A stretch of 64,000 nt of DNA, from assembly GCA_002323895.1 (NCBI GenBank), contig DCQM01000184.1:51899-115898 (forward strand), given 5' to 3'. Position numbers and translations under genes: made by a program. A model generated the notes under the pieces. That model made no database searches and had not been told where the DNA came from. It worked only from the letters and a program-made list of their open reading frames with translations. Of this stretch, positions 1 to 8,984 are shown piece by piece (the stretch's first letter is position 1; every line of letters starts with the position of its first letter). Source of the DNA: Akkermansiaceae bacterium UBA1518 (GTDB lineage Bacteria > Verrucomicrobiota > Verrucomicrobiia > Verrucomicrobiales > Akkermansiaceae).

Positions 1-2
1 CC

Positions 3-716
3 ATCTTCAACCTCGCTTGGAAAGATCACTTTTTTTGGGACGGCCGCACTAGAACGGTCCGGGATCAAGTTTTACAACCTATTCAAGACCACCTTGAAAT
101 GGCTGCCAACCTAAACCAAGTCCTTAACAGGCTCAATCGGCGCAAATCCTACCGGGAGGATTTTAAGAAGGCCTACGGCCCCGGCGAAATCACCAGCGAG
201 ACGCTCTCGCTAGCACTAGAAAACTACCTCCTCACTATCGTAAGCGGCGACTCAAAGTTCGACCGATCCCTCGAAAAAAAAGTGAAGCTAGACCCGCTTG
301 AGGACGAGGGCCGCAAGCTGTTTTTCAGCTCTCATAGAAAAGGCGGGGCAGGATGTTCCGAATGCCATAGTGGACCACATTTCAGTGACTTTACTTTCCG
401 CAACAATGGTTTGCAGCCAGCACCAGATCTCAACGATTTTGGGAGATTTGGAATTACAGGTAAGGAAAAGGACAAGTTTCTTTTTTCAACACCAAGCCTT
501 CGCAATGTCGCTATCACTTCACCGTATATGCATGATGGGCGATTCGAGAACCTTACCGAGGTAATTGAACACTATAATAACGCAGCCCATGAAACCTCTA
601 CTCTTGATCCAAAAATCAAGAAACAAGGGCTCCAATTAAAAGCCGCAGAAAAAAAGGCGCTCATTGCTTTCTTGAAAACTCTGACCGATCCCCAGTTTAT
701 TGATTCTTCTAAATAA
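3..716 (+). CDS. Di-haem cytochrome c peroxidase (MauG/CcpA family), 5'-truncated
   Basis: The open frame runs in from the left edge, so the start and the first haem site lie outside the window. Before the first internal Met (position 99) the frame already encodes a family-typical FFWDGR motif. A CSECH haem-c site follows near position 355, and then the conserved SPYMHDGR segment, all typical of the C-terminal domain of bacterial di-haem peroxidases. These are periplasmic enzymes that reduce H2O2 or oxidise protein or small substrates. The specific substrate cannot be told. It overlaps the convergent next gene by 8 bp. Confidence 0.88.
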   Translation: MFNLAWKDHFFWDGRTRTVRDQVLQPIQDHLEMAANLNQVLNRLNRRKSYREDFKKAYGPGEITSETLSLALENYLLTIVSGDSKFDRSLEKKVKLDPLEDEGRKLFFSSHRKGGAGCSECHSGPHFSDFTFRNNGLQPAPDLNDFGRFGITGKEKDKFLFSTPSLRNVAITSPYMHDGRFENLTEVIEHYNNAAHETSTLDPKIKKQGLQLKAAEKKALIAFLKTLTDPQFIDSSK

Positions 717-1173
717 CCTTCCCAAACTTTTCTTCCAGTACTAATCGGCGATGTTCAAACATCTTCGCTAACTGGTTCTTCACCACCAGAGCTCGAGCAA
801 CTTCACCAAAAATACTGAAACCTACTGAGTAGTGAATAAGATCCTTAACGATTGTTCCCCCCCTTGTTTCCTCAAAGGAGTGCCGATGATGCCAAAATTT
901 GAATGGACCAGAAATCTGGTCATCAACGAAGCTTTCTCCTTTTCTTAGAGCTTTGATCTCCGAAACCCACGGAATCCAAATACCAGGTAAGACCTTTACT
1001 GAATACTCAATGATTTCGCCCTCATAAAGTACCTCAGAAGGAAGGGAAACAATTCTAAATCCCATTTTGGGAGGAGTCATTGCTTCAAGATTTCGAGGGC
1101 TTGAAAAAAACTCCCAAGCCTGATCTTTCGAAACTGGAATCGTTTGTTTTTGCGAGAGTGAGTAGACTTTCAT
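709..1173 (-). CDS. SRPBCC-family (START-like) ligand-binding protein
   Basis: A 154-residue protein with the cyclase/dehydrase-like SRPBCC pattern. An N-terminal strand (QTIPVSKDQAWEFFSSPRNL) is followed by the typical 'MTPP' turn, central strands and a long C-terminal helix with FEHRRLVLEEKFG. Such proteins bind hydrophobic ligands in a helix-grip cavity, and many stand-alone bacterial copies have unknown ligands. It has no signal peptide, so it is probably cytoplasmic. The ATG start at 1173 gives a complete fold. It is convergent with the upstream peroxidase gene. Confidence 0.75.
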   Translation of the reverse strand: MKVYSLSQKQTIPVSKDQAWEFFSSPRNLEAMTPPKMGFRIVSLPSEVLYEGEIIEYSVKVLPGIWIPWVSEIKALRKGESFVDDQISGPFKFWHHRHSFEETRGGTIVKDLIHYSVGFSIFGEVARALVVKNQLAKMFEHRRLVLEEKFGKVI

Positions 1174-1191
1174 TCGAATGTTAACCTAACC

Positions 1192-2790
1192 TCACTTTGA
1201 GATTGGTCGTCCGAAAATATCGAAAATAGTCCCGACTCCTTTTTTGATTACTTCGGCCCCCTTTTCGATTGTACCAGCCTCTTCCCCTTTCTCTTTTTCC
1301 GAATTACCGCTACCACTCGGATTCAATAAATCGGAAGCTTTACCCAAAGCTATTTCAGCGACACTAAGAATCACCCCTTTCTCTTTGAGGACCATTTTGG
1401 TAGCCTCACCAATTGGCTTACCTGTAAACTTGAGCGCATACCCTCCAATACCAGGAAGTATCTCAAACATCCTCTCCTTGGCTGCGTCAATCAATCGATC
1501 ACTCAGATCCTCTTGAGGAGCGTCGAGCGTGCCGCTGACTTTAAGCGGAGTCCACAAAAGACCTAAATCACCACGCTTAAAAACCTTAGTTTCAGCACCT
1601 GGGATATGAGCCAAAGTCCCAGGTGTGATACCAATGCGTAAATCGCCCTTACTAATTTCATTCCCCTCAATCTCCATCACGCCCTCGACACGAACTAATC
1701 CTTCACTAGACAAGACGATGTTAGCTAACTTGATGTGTTCCCCAACCTTTTCAAAGTCTAGACTTGCCTCATTTAGAGACAGGCGACGAAAGCGGGAAGT
1801 ATTAGCGTAGGCCGAAATTTTATCAAGCAACGGAAGGGCCGTGAGCATCCCATCCCTGATTCTGAGATGACCGGTCAATCTAGACTCAGTGTCTGGCTTG
1901 CCTATCACTTCGAAGGAAAAATCAAGCGGCCCCATGAGACGCCGTTTCCAATCCTCAGCAATTACTTCTTGAACCCGAGAACCAGTCACTTCGCCCCGGA
2001 TCTGCCAAGTTCCGTCCTCGATACCGAAATCCCCTTCCGCGATCATCAAACCATTTTCCAGCACCTCAAATTCAGATTCTAGCAAGTAAAAGCGATCACC
2101 TGAATACCTGCCCTTGGCCACACGTAGCGTCATCTTTTCTGCAAGTGAAACAGGAGTCAAAATCTCGCCGCCAACGAGTGTTACATCGTAAACATCCTTC
2201 GTTGAACCAGGCCGAATCTTTGCTGAAGCATTCTGCCATTCCCACTCCCCATCGTCCAACTTAGCTGATCCATTTACGGAAGCGATATCGATTCCTGTTA
2301 CTTCAAGAGAGTCCGGCAAAAAAGGATCCCAGAAGCTTTTTTCCTCCACTGGACGTTCCTTTATAAGGATTTCGCGGTTGGGATCATCTCTAAAGTCACC
2401 AGTGAATTCAAGCTCACGAAGGTGAACATTTTCGATACGATAAACCCCGCTCCAAATCGCTCCGATATCGACCTCAGCATCGATTCCACTTGCCTTGATA
2501 TTTTGAAATCCATTCAGCTCCTCAAAGCTAAAGTTATCGGTTCTCACGCTCCAACCATCCCATTCGAAAATTGACAACTCAGCCTCGCCGTTAAGTTCAT
2601 ACCCCACCTCATCTCCAAGCATTAATCTGAATTCATCGCTACGAAGGTAGCTTCGCACTGAATTGTAACCAACGACCAACCCTACTAAAACCGCAAGCGC
2701 CACGCCCCCCCCAGCATAATAGACCCTCTTCCGAGACTTCCGACTTTGTGCTTTTCCCGCTCTTGACTTTCGATTTCTCCTACTGGCCAT
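1192..2790 (-). CDS. AsmA-like membrane-anchored protein
   Basis: A 532-residue protein. A very basic N-terminus (MASRRNRKSRAGKAQ...) precedes one membrane segment at about residues 24-43. The rest is long and beta-rich, with repeated 'LTGHLRIRDGML', 'VRVEGVMEIEG' and 'KVSGTLDAP' phrases of the kind seen in AsmA/TamB-like periplasmic proteins that span or skirt the envelope. The C-terminus is charged and low in complexity (EKEKGEEAGTIEKG). The family assignment rests on general pattern, not on a diagnostic motif. The precise role is unknown, with outer-membrane biogenesis or lipid transport possible by analogy. Confidence 0.6.
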   Translation of the reverse strand: MASRRNRKSRAGKAQSRKSRKRVYYAGGGVALAVLVGLVVGYNSVRSYLRSDEFRLMLGDEVGYELNGEAELSIFEWDGWSVRTDNFSFEELNGFQNIKASGIDAEVDIGAIWSGVYRIENVHLRELEFTGDFRDDPNREILIKERPVEEKSFWDPFLPDSLEVTGIDIASVNGSAKLDDGEWEWQNASAKIRPGSTKDVYDVTLVGGEILTPVSLAEKMTLRVAKGRYSGDRFYLLESEFEVLENGLMIAEGDFGIEDGTWQIRGEVTGSRVQEVIAEDWKRRLMGPLDFSFEVIGKPDTESRLTGHLRIRDGMLTALPLLDKISAYANTSRFRRLSLNEASLDFEKVGEHIKLANIVLSSEGLVRVEGVMEIEGNEISKGDLRIGITPGTLAHIPGAETKVFKRGDLGLLWTPLKVSGTLDAPQEDLSDRLIDAAKERMFEILPGIGGYALKFTGKPIGEATKMVLKEKGVILSVAEIALGKASDLLNPSGSGNSEKEKGEEAGTIEKGAEVIKKGVGTIFDIFGRPISK

Positions 2791-2925
2791 GGCTTAACAC
2801 TAACAGCGACTTTGACATAGCCAATCCGACAAAGGTACTTTTTACGCCCGAAAGATTTGACCTATTCCCAAATTTTTCTAACAAAAATTCAGAATGATCA
2901 TGAAAAAATGTGCCTTCGGGGTATT

Positions 2926-3720
2926 TTAATAAGCCCGATTATAGCCCTCCACTGCCGAAACGATCGAGCGGGCCACCGCCGCTTGATAACTCGATGAATT
3001 GCAACGGGAACGCTCGTAAGAATTACTGATGAATCCACATTCCACTAAAACAGCGGGGCACAAGGTATCATTTAGCACCGAAAACCTTTTGAATTTGTAT
3101 CCACGATCGCGCACTTTGAGAGTATTAACCAAATGACTCTGGATGGTCTTAGCCAGAAATCTCCCACGCTTACCGACATAAAAGGTTTCTGCCCCCCTAA
3201 CTCCCGTGTGAGAAGTCGCATTAAAATGAATACTAATGAAAATACAGTTGCGATATCGGTTTGAAATTTCTGACCGACGCCGCAGATCAACAAAAACATC
3301 GCTACGACGAATCATCGTCACCGGGTATCCCCTACTTTTTAGGGAATTTTCAACCCGACGAGCAACCTTTAGATTGAGATCCGATTCTCGGACGCCACCC
3401 CAGACTGCGCCGCGGTCCTTGCCTCCATGACCGGCATCAATGATGACCCTTAGAGATTTTGGAGTTCTCCGAACGTTTGCCGCCGGAGAGGCAACCTTAC
3501 CCGAAGGAATTTTTAAAACCTGCCCCACACCGAGGTTGTTCTTATCCTTAATCCCATTAAACGCCGCAAGGCGATCTATGGAGACTCCATATTTTAGCGC
3601 GATACGATAGAGATTCTCAGCCTTCTTCACTTTGTGGGTCAGCCCCATTGCCAAACCGCATGTAAATACAGCGACAAAAACGCCGAATAGATACTTCTTA
3701 AAAAAGACACCACTAAACAT
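2926..3720 (-). CDS. N-acetylmuramoyl-L-alanine amidase (Amidase_3) with LysM domain
   Basis: Peptidoglycan hydrolase that cleaves the bond between MurNAc and L-Ala. From the ATG at 3720 the order is a signal/anchor (residues 1-27), one LysM (about 28-72: AENLYRIALKYGVS... GQVLKIPS), then Amidase_3 (about 89-264). Zinc ligands are visible as the His of DAGHGG, the Glu of GVRESDLN and the His of ISIHFN. The catalytic Glu lies in LVECGF. A GTG five codons upstream (3735) is an equally possible start. A second Amidase_3 gene lies at 56.6 kb with a different N-terminal domain, suggesting division of labour in cell separation or wall turnover. Confidence 0.93.
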   Translation of the reverse strand: MFSGVFFKKYLFGVFVAVFTCGLAMGLTHKVKKAENLYRIALKYGVSIDRLAAFNGIKDKNNLGVGQVLKIPSGKVASPAANVRRTPKSLRVIIDAGHGGKDRGAVWGGVRESDLNLKVARRVENSLKSRGYPVTMIRRSDVFVDLRRRSEISNRYRNCIFISIHFNATSHTGVRGAETFYVGKRGRFLAKTIQSHLVNTLKVRDRGYKFKRFSVLNDTLCPAVLVECGFISNSYERSRCNSSSYQAAVARSIVSAVEGYNRAY

Positions 3721-3796
3721 AAAAGATGAAAACACTTATTCTCATTTAACAGTCAAGTCAACTAAGTTTTTAGAAAACCTTAATAGTCTTAATAAG

Positions 3797-4594
3797 TTAA
3801 CCTTTAGCCTTTTTCTTCCTTCCAAGGAATAGCGGGAGCACCAAATAAACCACAAAAATAGCGGCTGGCGTATAGATAGTCCACTTCACGATGAGCCCCA
3901 AAAGGAGCGCAAACCCCAAAAGACTCCAAACATTCGCCTTAGTCTTTAAATCAATCTTTTTAAAACTTGGATAGCGAACATTACTTACCATCAAAACCGA
4001 AACACCGAGTATCATCCCGGCTAAAACGAAAGACCAAAGCCCCAACGATCGGTCATTTTCAGCCAAGCTTATCATAACAAAGGTGAGCGAAGCAATAAAT
4101 CCCGCGGCCATTGGAATAGGAATCCCCCGAAAGTCCCCACTAGTGGATCCAATTCGAGCGAGACAATTAAATCGCGCTAACCTGATCCCACCGCAAAGCA
4201 GGTAGATAAAGGCAATCGCCCATGTCAAGCCACGCTCTTTAGTGCCATTGGGATCGAAGATCTCAGGTAGCTGTAAATCGGCGAGAACGGCCCGAGACAC
4301 TAACATTGCGGGCGCAAGCCCGAACGATACCATATCAGCAAGAGAATCAAACTCCTGACCAAAAGGAGATTCCTGCCCACCAAGCCGGGCCAACCGACCG
4401 TCAAGTAAATCAAAAAAACACGATCCAAATATATAAAGCATCGCCGTTTGGTAATAATCCTTCGCCCCAAGCAGATCGTCAGCCTGCATCCCTTTGAAAA
4501 TCGTCAAGATCGCTAAGAATCCGCACAAAAGATTACCGGCCGTCATTAAATTCGGCAGGAGATAAATTTTAGGTTCTTGGTCTTCTTGTCCCAT
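3797..4594 (-). CDS. pssA: CDP-diacylglycerol--serine O-phosphatidyltransferase
   Basis: Makes phosphatidylserine from CDP-diacylglycerol and serine at the inner membrane. The CDP-alcohol phosphotransferase signature is complete: DLLDGRLARLGG followed by GQEFDSLADMVSFG, giving DG-x2-AR-x8-G-x3-D-x3-D. Several hydrophobic segments follow, as in the PssA/PgsA type. I chose the ATG at 4594 over a GTG at 4606 because an AGAAGG sequence lies about 11 nt before the ATG and almost on top of the GTG. The basic C-terminus (GRKKKAKG) is normal for the family. No decarboxylase gene (psd) is adjacent. Confidence 0.93.
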   Translation of the reverse strand: MGQEDQEPKIYLLPNLMTAGNLLCGFLAILTIFKGMQADDLLGAKDYYQTAMLYIFGSCFFDLLDGRLARLGGQESPFGQEFDSLADMVSFGLAPAMLVSRAVLADLQLPEIFDPNGTKERGLTWAIAFIYLLCGGIRLARFNCLARIGSTSGDFRGIPIPMAAGFIASLTFVMISLAENDRSLGLWSFVLAGMILGVSVLMVSNVRYPSFKKIDLKTKANVWSLLGFALLLGLIVKWTIYTPAAIFVVYLVLPLFLGRKKKAKG

Positions 4595-4689
4595 GAGTCG
4601 TTGCACCTTCTAAACTGTCAAAGGTCTTAGGTCTTGGAAAGTCTCAACTCACCTCTTTCCCCCAACAGATTATCTGTCATCTTTTGGCT

Positions 4690-5235
4690 ATGCCGACTGA
4701 GCTTCACGCCGACCTTTCTATGAAATCTCTCCTAGATCAATATCCGGGGGCACGGAGAGCACTTTTCTCCGCCTTTCATATTGGAGGGTGCCAATCCTGC
4801 GCCTATGAACTCGACGAAACGCTCGAGGAGGTTTGCAAAAGTCATAGCATCGATTTGGACGCCGCTCTAAGCTGCCTAGCCGAAAGTCAAAAACACGACG
4901 CAAGTATGTTGATTTCGCCCACCGAACTAAAAGCCCTACTTCATAAAATGGAGTCATTTATTCTACTAGATACCCGCACTCGCGAAGAATTTGAGGCGAT
5001 CACTCTACCAGGCGCACAATTAATGACTCAAGAGCTACAAACTAGCTTGTTTGCTGAGAAGAACGATCATCAGAGAGTGGTTCTATTCGACCATCAAGGT
5101 CGGAATATACTAGATCATTGCGCGTGGTTCCGGGGACACGGTCTACCTAACACCTTCGGAGTTGATGGGGGCATTGATCGCTACGCCAAGGAAGCTGACT
5201 CCACAATTCCCCGCTATCGATTAGAAATGGACTAG
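4690..5235 (+). CDS. DUF1858-like plus degenerate rhodanese domain protein
   Basis: A 181-residue protein. Residues about 8-65 look like the small redox-disulfide/DUF1858-type helical domain, with a GGCQSC pair (C34, C37). Residues about 75-170 look like a rhodanese fold with the DTRTREEF motif. The position of the catalytic cysteine in the active-site loop is Asp134 (F-D-H-Q-G-R-N), so normal sulfurtransferase activity is not expected. It may bind sulfur or metal through the Cys pair, or serve as a regulatory fold. An in-frame TTG two codons earlier (4684) is a less likely start. It is the only plus-strand gene in this stretch. Confidence 0.7.
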   Translation: MPTELHADLSMKSLLDQYPGARRALFSAFHIGGCQSCAYELDETLEEVCKSHSIDLDAALSCLAESQKHDASMLISPTELKALLHKMESFILLDTRTREEFEAITLPGAQLMTQELQTSLFAEKNDHQRVVLFDHQGRNILDHCAWFRGHGLPNTFGVDGGIDRYAKEADSTIPRYRLEMD

Positions 5236-5289
5236 GAGCTCTCCACCACCGCCTAGATCCTTCAGAAGGTTTCGAGATCCACGAGTTCG

Positions 5290-6300
5290 TTACTCCCCAT
5301 TTTTCTGGGGAATCTCTTTGCCACCTTCCCCCTGTTCCTGGAGAAAATTCCCATTAAACCTCAAGCGGAATCCATTTTCATCACCACTACTATCAATTCG
5401 TTCAACCCGCTCGCGATATTCTTCAGGCACGGCCGCCTTGTCGATATCGTTATCGTAAGGCCCTTCAAAAAGAAGTTTTCCCTCTTTGTCGCGGATCGAA
5501 AGCTCCCGCTGACCATCGGTCATCTTCATTTCTATCGAACCCTCTTCGTCAACAAACTTCATTGAGCCGATCCCACGAAACCCTAGTTTCAAATCCTTCT
5601 CCTCGAGCATATTCCCACCGAGGTTGAATTTAAATTGCTTAAACCCGGCCCCATCGTTCCCAAGAGCCTTCTCTAGCTGCTTCATCATCTCTTTCTGCAA
5701 CTTGTCATCGCCAAGGCCACCTAAAGCATTCTCAAGCTGCTGGTTAAGTAAGCGATTCATATCGGCTGCAGGATTAGGAATGATCGCTTGAAGAGGTAGA
5801 TCCTGAATTTCAGGAGCTTCGCCGAGCGTTACCTTTTGCTCGATTTCCTTTCCCCGACGAACAATTTTTAGCGTCACCTCATCACCAGGGTTGTAGCTGG
5901 TGATCACGTTTCGAAGTGAGTCCTGGTCAGTGAGGCTTTTACCGTCAACAGAAACAATAACATCCAATCGCTTGAGACCAGCGAGACCGGCAGGACTGGT
6001 GGGCTTTACCGTACTGAGAAGGAGCCCCCCTTCAAGTTCAAGGTGCGAACGAAGGGCTTCGCTTGATTCGTCCCCACGAACCCCAAGATAAGCAACCTTA
6101 TTAACTGGTATTGGCTTTGGAGCGACTTTAGCATCTATATCCCCTTTCTGATCCTCTCTGAGAATGCCCCCCTTGGGTTGGGCTGGTATTTTTTCATTAC
6201 TGCCGCCTCCATCTGGGCGCTCAATCGCCGGGAGATCGAGAAACGGGCCAAAGAGAGCAGCCAGTGCGATTATCGTAATTTTAATGTCAGGACCCATCAT
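5290..6300 (-). CDS. Secreted/periplasmic PDZ-domain protein
   Basis: A 336-residue protein with an N-terminal hydrophobic signal (about residues 2-22). One PDZ domain lies at about 70-160, with TSPAGLAGLKRLDVIVSVDGK and the following strand NPGDEVTLKIVRRG. The C-terminal half is charged and low in hydrophobicity (QQLENALGGLGDDKLQKEMM). No protease catalytic motif is present, so it is a binding protein rather than a DegP/DegS enzyme. It lies 34 bp downstream of the putative anti-sigma gene and on the same strand as it and the ECF sigma gene, so it may belong to that envelope-response module (inference). Confidence 0.72.
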   Translation of the reverse strand: MMGPDIKITIIALAALFGPFLDLPAIERPDGGGSNEKIPAQPKGGILREDQKGDIDAKVAPKPIPVNKVAYLGVRGDESSEALRSHLELEGGLLLSTVKPTSPAGLAGLKRLDVIVSVDGKSLTDQDSLRNVITSYNPGDEVTLKIVRRGKEIEQKVTLGEAPEIQDLPLQAIIPNPAADMNRLLNQQLENALGGLGDDKLQKEMMKQLEKALGNDGAGFKQFKFNLGGNMLEEKDLKLGFRGIGSMKFVDEEGSIEMKMTDGQRELSIRDKEGKLLFEGPYDNDIDKAAVPEEYRERVERIDSSGDENGFRLRFNGNFLQEQGEGGKEIPQKNGE

Positions 6301-6334
6301 TTGGAGTTTTAGCGGTTTGGCTCAAATAATTTGT

Positions 6335-6991
6335 TTAATCGAATTTAACTGGAGTAAAAGTCACTTCTCTTTTGGGCTGCTCAATTATTAACTTTTCACC
6401 ACGCTCATTGACGAACTGAAGTTTATTATTAACGTGAACCTCCAGACAACGGAGGGGTTGCCCGCCTTTGGTCCAAACCACTCCATGATCTTTTGCCGAA
6501 ACTACCGAAGCACGGGCATTCTTCGGAATAAAAACAACCGGTGTCGTAAGCCCGTTAGTGAGATCCGGGATCCGCTCCGCAACCCGATCAGGTTCATAAA
6601 AAATATTACTCGAAAAAATTGCTACCACTGCGCCAAGAATAGCGACCGCTGCCACTGAACGAATGCCAGAAAACGACGATTTCCCCCTTTTAACACCCCG
6701 GCTAATCTCCACAATTTTCTCATCGACCGGAACTTCCTCATGCCAACGCGACATCGCGTCATCCAGCCTGGAAATCAAATTTTCCGGAACCCCGTAAGGA
6801 ACAAGTCTCCGGAGGCCCTCTTCAAGATCCGAAAGATCAGTATCTAACGCAGCAACTATTATCTTTTCACTTGAAGGGGATATTTCATTTGCCGCATCTG
6901 ACATCGCATCATCTAGCTGATCAAGCAGAGAGTCTTGCAATGGAATCGGAACCAGTTTCTTGAGTTCGTTTTCTAGGGTGATGGAGTCCAT
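6335..6991 (-). CDS. Putative anti-sigma factor with internally duplicated N-terminus
   Basis: A 218-residue single-pass membrane protein. The cytoplasmic part holds a tandem duplication offset by 50 residues: ELKKLVP...LLDQLDDAMS at 9-31 and GLRRLVP...LISRLDDAMS at 59-81. One membrane segment follows at about 112-132, then a short beta-rich outer domain. It lies 58 bp downstream of an ECF sigma factor gene on the same strand, and the cytoplasm-TM-periplasm layout is that of anti-sigma factors. No zinc HxxxCxxC anti-sigma motif is present, so the role is inferred from context only. Confidence 0.6.
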   Translation of the reverse strand: MDSITLENELKKLVPIPLQDSLLDQLDDAMSDAANEISPSSEKIIVAALDTDLSDLEEGLRRLVPYGVPENLISRLDDAMSRWHEEVPVDEKIVEISRGVKRGKSSFSGIRSVAAVAILGAVVAIFSSNIFYEPDRVAERIPDLTNGLTTPVVFIPKNARASVVSAKDHGVVWTKGGQPLRCLEVHVNNKLQFVNERGEKLIIEQPKREVTFTPVKFD

Positions 6992-7049
6992 ATCCTTAAA
7001 GTTATCTTAATCGAAGAACTGTTAGTTTTTACGTGTTCCAATAAGCTTC

Positions 7050-7613
7050 TTAAATATCGTCATTTAAGCGTGCCGTAGCGAGTTGTTTCCTAAGAGCCTC
7101 TATTCCGTATCGATATCTTGAAGCCGCCGTGTTGAGTGAAATTTCTAGGACTTCTCCGATCTCCGCAAAGGTCCGTTCACCCCAAAGCTTCATGCTAATC
7201 ACTTCAGAAAACTTCGTGGGAAGTGTCTTCATTCCCTCAATAAGAATCTGGCGGGTTTCCTCCTGACTCGTTCCTCCCTCGAAAAGAGGCATCTCAATGT
7301 CACGCCCAAGAGAGCGATCATCCTTGATGACATTTTCCTCACGCTTTCTTCGTCGATCATCTTTCCGACCCAGGTCGATTGCCTCCCGACGAATTTGAGT
7401 GTAAATGAAGGCGATCCAAGCATCCTGACCCCCTACAAACGAGCCCTCCTCGACCTTGCGAGCCAATTTCACAAGAGCATCCTGTAAAACATCCTCAGCA
7501 TCCGCAATACTTCGGGTCTGCTGCCTTGCAAACAACAGAAACTTTGAACCGTGCTTTTCAAGCCACGGACGAAACTGTGATGAGTTCTTGTTTTGCTGGG
7601 GTGCCAAATTCAC
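7050..7613 (-). CDS. ECF-type RNA polymerase sigma factor
   Basis: A sigma-70-family protein with region 2 (ADAEDVLQDALVKLAR, then a -10 recognition helix with AWIAFIYTQIRREAID) and region 4 (LPTKFSEVISMKLWGERTFAEIGEVLEIS). It has no region 1 or 3, as in ECF factors. Regions 2 and 4 are joined by a charged linker (KDDRRRKREEN). The GTG at 7613 gives about 187 residues, and an in-frame TTG at 7646 would add 11. The next gene downstream on the strand encodes a membrane protein that may be its anti-sigma factor. The signal sensed is unknown. Confidence 0.88.
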   Translation of the reverse strand: MNLAPQQNKNSSQFRPWLEKHGSKFLLFARQQTRSIADAEDVLQDALVKLARKVEEGSFVGGQDAWIAFIYTQIRREAIDLGRKDDRRRKREENVIKDDRSLGRDIEMPLFEGGTSQEETRQILIEGMKTLPTKFSEVISMKLWGERTFAEIGEVLEISLNTAASRYRYGIEALRKQLATARLNDDI

Positions 7614-7713
7614 GCTTTTTAGTAACCTAAAGTAAGAGCGTTGCAAATTGGAGGAATTGTTTCAATTAACTGAATTTTTGTAAAAAGATGTCCACTGTCG
7701 CAAAAAGCATAAC

Positions 7714-8931
7714 CTAGGCTGGAACTAACTCTCCAGGCGATTTCTCGCAAAGGGCCTTCATCACATAAGCGCTAGGTCGAAAGTTTTCGATAACCACCTC
7801 ACTACGATCTCCCCAGCTCAACCGTACTTCTTTCACGTTGAAGTTTGGTGTCTTGTGAGGTGCGAACAAAATATCATCATGAGTGCTATTCTCATGCTTT
7901 TTGAACATCTCAGGAATAATATCTCCACCCAAATGGTCATCACGACCTGTCGCAAGATGACAAGTCCCAAGGACTTTCTCGTCCTGAATATCCTGATATG
8001 AGACCGGCAAAACCTGCGTGCCAAATCCAAGCTCACCCAGAGTTCCAGTCATCGGATCATCAACAAGGCGAGCGTTGTGCTCGTCAATCGTGGCTTGACT
8101 ACCTTCGATAAGGGTAGATTTCACAACATCACGATCCACCACATCTAATACCCCAAGGGTCCCGTCTTCATACTTCATCGGGAACTTTCCTCGAGCGTCC
8201 TGAGGGACAAAATAAACTTCACCCGCCGGAAGATTAGCGATGTCGGGTTTTGTTCCGCGACACAGACCATGTGACTTCTGCGCCTCCTGTCCGCCGAGGC
8301 CCAGCCACGCTGTAAGGATCTCACCATCTTCGAGTTCAAAATCGATCTCCACCGACTCGGCGCCGGTAAGAGCTGCACGCATTTTTTCGGCATCGTCGGA
8401 AACTTCTTGGTAATTTACCGCGAGACCTGAATTTAAAATGATGTCGTTCATTCCGTGCATTGTTGCCCCACGAAAGTTGAATTGCTTACACTTGGAAGTC
8501 AGAGGAGCTGTCGCAGACCATGTGGAAATACAAAGAACAATATCGTATCTAGAATAAATGTCGTGATCCAATGAGAGCTGATTTCCATCCGTATCCCAGA
8601 CTTCGTCGCTTAGATCGAGGTTTGAACCATAGGTATGTTTATAAGCAAACATCTCGCCCCCGCTCATGCCTAATTCCTCAAGCACCCCACTCTGAAGTCT
8701 CTCATAAAAATAATGATATGCGTTGTTCTGCACCTCAAACTCATCGTGATCACGAAACGCGAAATCTTTAATCCACATCAGAGGAGATTCGAAGTCCACT
8801 AAGATGCAAATACGGCAACCTTGAGTCGGAGCAAAAACAGTATCCAGCAGCTGGCTTAAATCAAACTTAGGGAAAACGCGCTTTTCGGGATTCAAGAGGA
8901 TTTCTTCTTCTAAATAAGTTGGTTTGCTCAT
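7714..8931 (-). CDS. M29-aminopeptidase-like metalloprotein
   Basis: A 405-residue cytoplasmic protein. The C-terminal half resembles the thermophilic aminopeptidase T (M29) family. It has a GELGFGT motif with a likely metal Glu, and a GTCHLATGRDDHLGG segment that matches the family's 'GTxHxAxGxNxxxGG' pattern and holds the ligand His. The N-terminal half keeps the M29-like order but is divergent. NicX-type dihydroxypyridine dioxygenases share this fold, so the reaction (peptidase or ring-opening dioxygenase) cannot be assigned. It stands alone between the sigma gene and the DUF151 gene. Confidence 0.55.
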   Translation of the reverse strand: MSKPTYLEEEILLNPEKRVFPKFDLSQLLDTVFAPTQGCRICILVDFESPLMWIKDFAFRDHDEFEVQNNAYHYFYERLQSGVLEELGMSGGEMFAYKHTYGSNLDLSDEVWDTDGNQLSLDHDIYSRYDIVLCISTWSATAPLTSKCKQFNFRGATMHGMNDIILNSGLAVNYQEVSDDAEKMRAALTGAESVEIDFELEDGEILTAWLGLGGQEAQKSHGLCRGTKPDIANLPAGEVYFVPQDARGKFPMKYEDGTLGVLDVVDRDVVKSTLIEGSQATIDEHNARLVDDPMTGTLGELGFGTQVLPVSYQDIQDEKVLGTCHLATGRDDHLGGDIIPEMFKKHENSTHDDILFAPHKTPNFNVKEVRLSWGDRSEVVIENFRPSAYVMKALCEKSPGELVPA

Positions 8932-8984
8932 CAGTTGAAGTTTAAAGCCCCTTATTAGTCTCGCAAGTGATCTTTTAAACTCAG

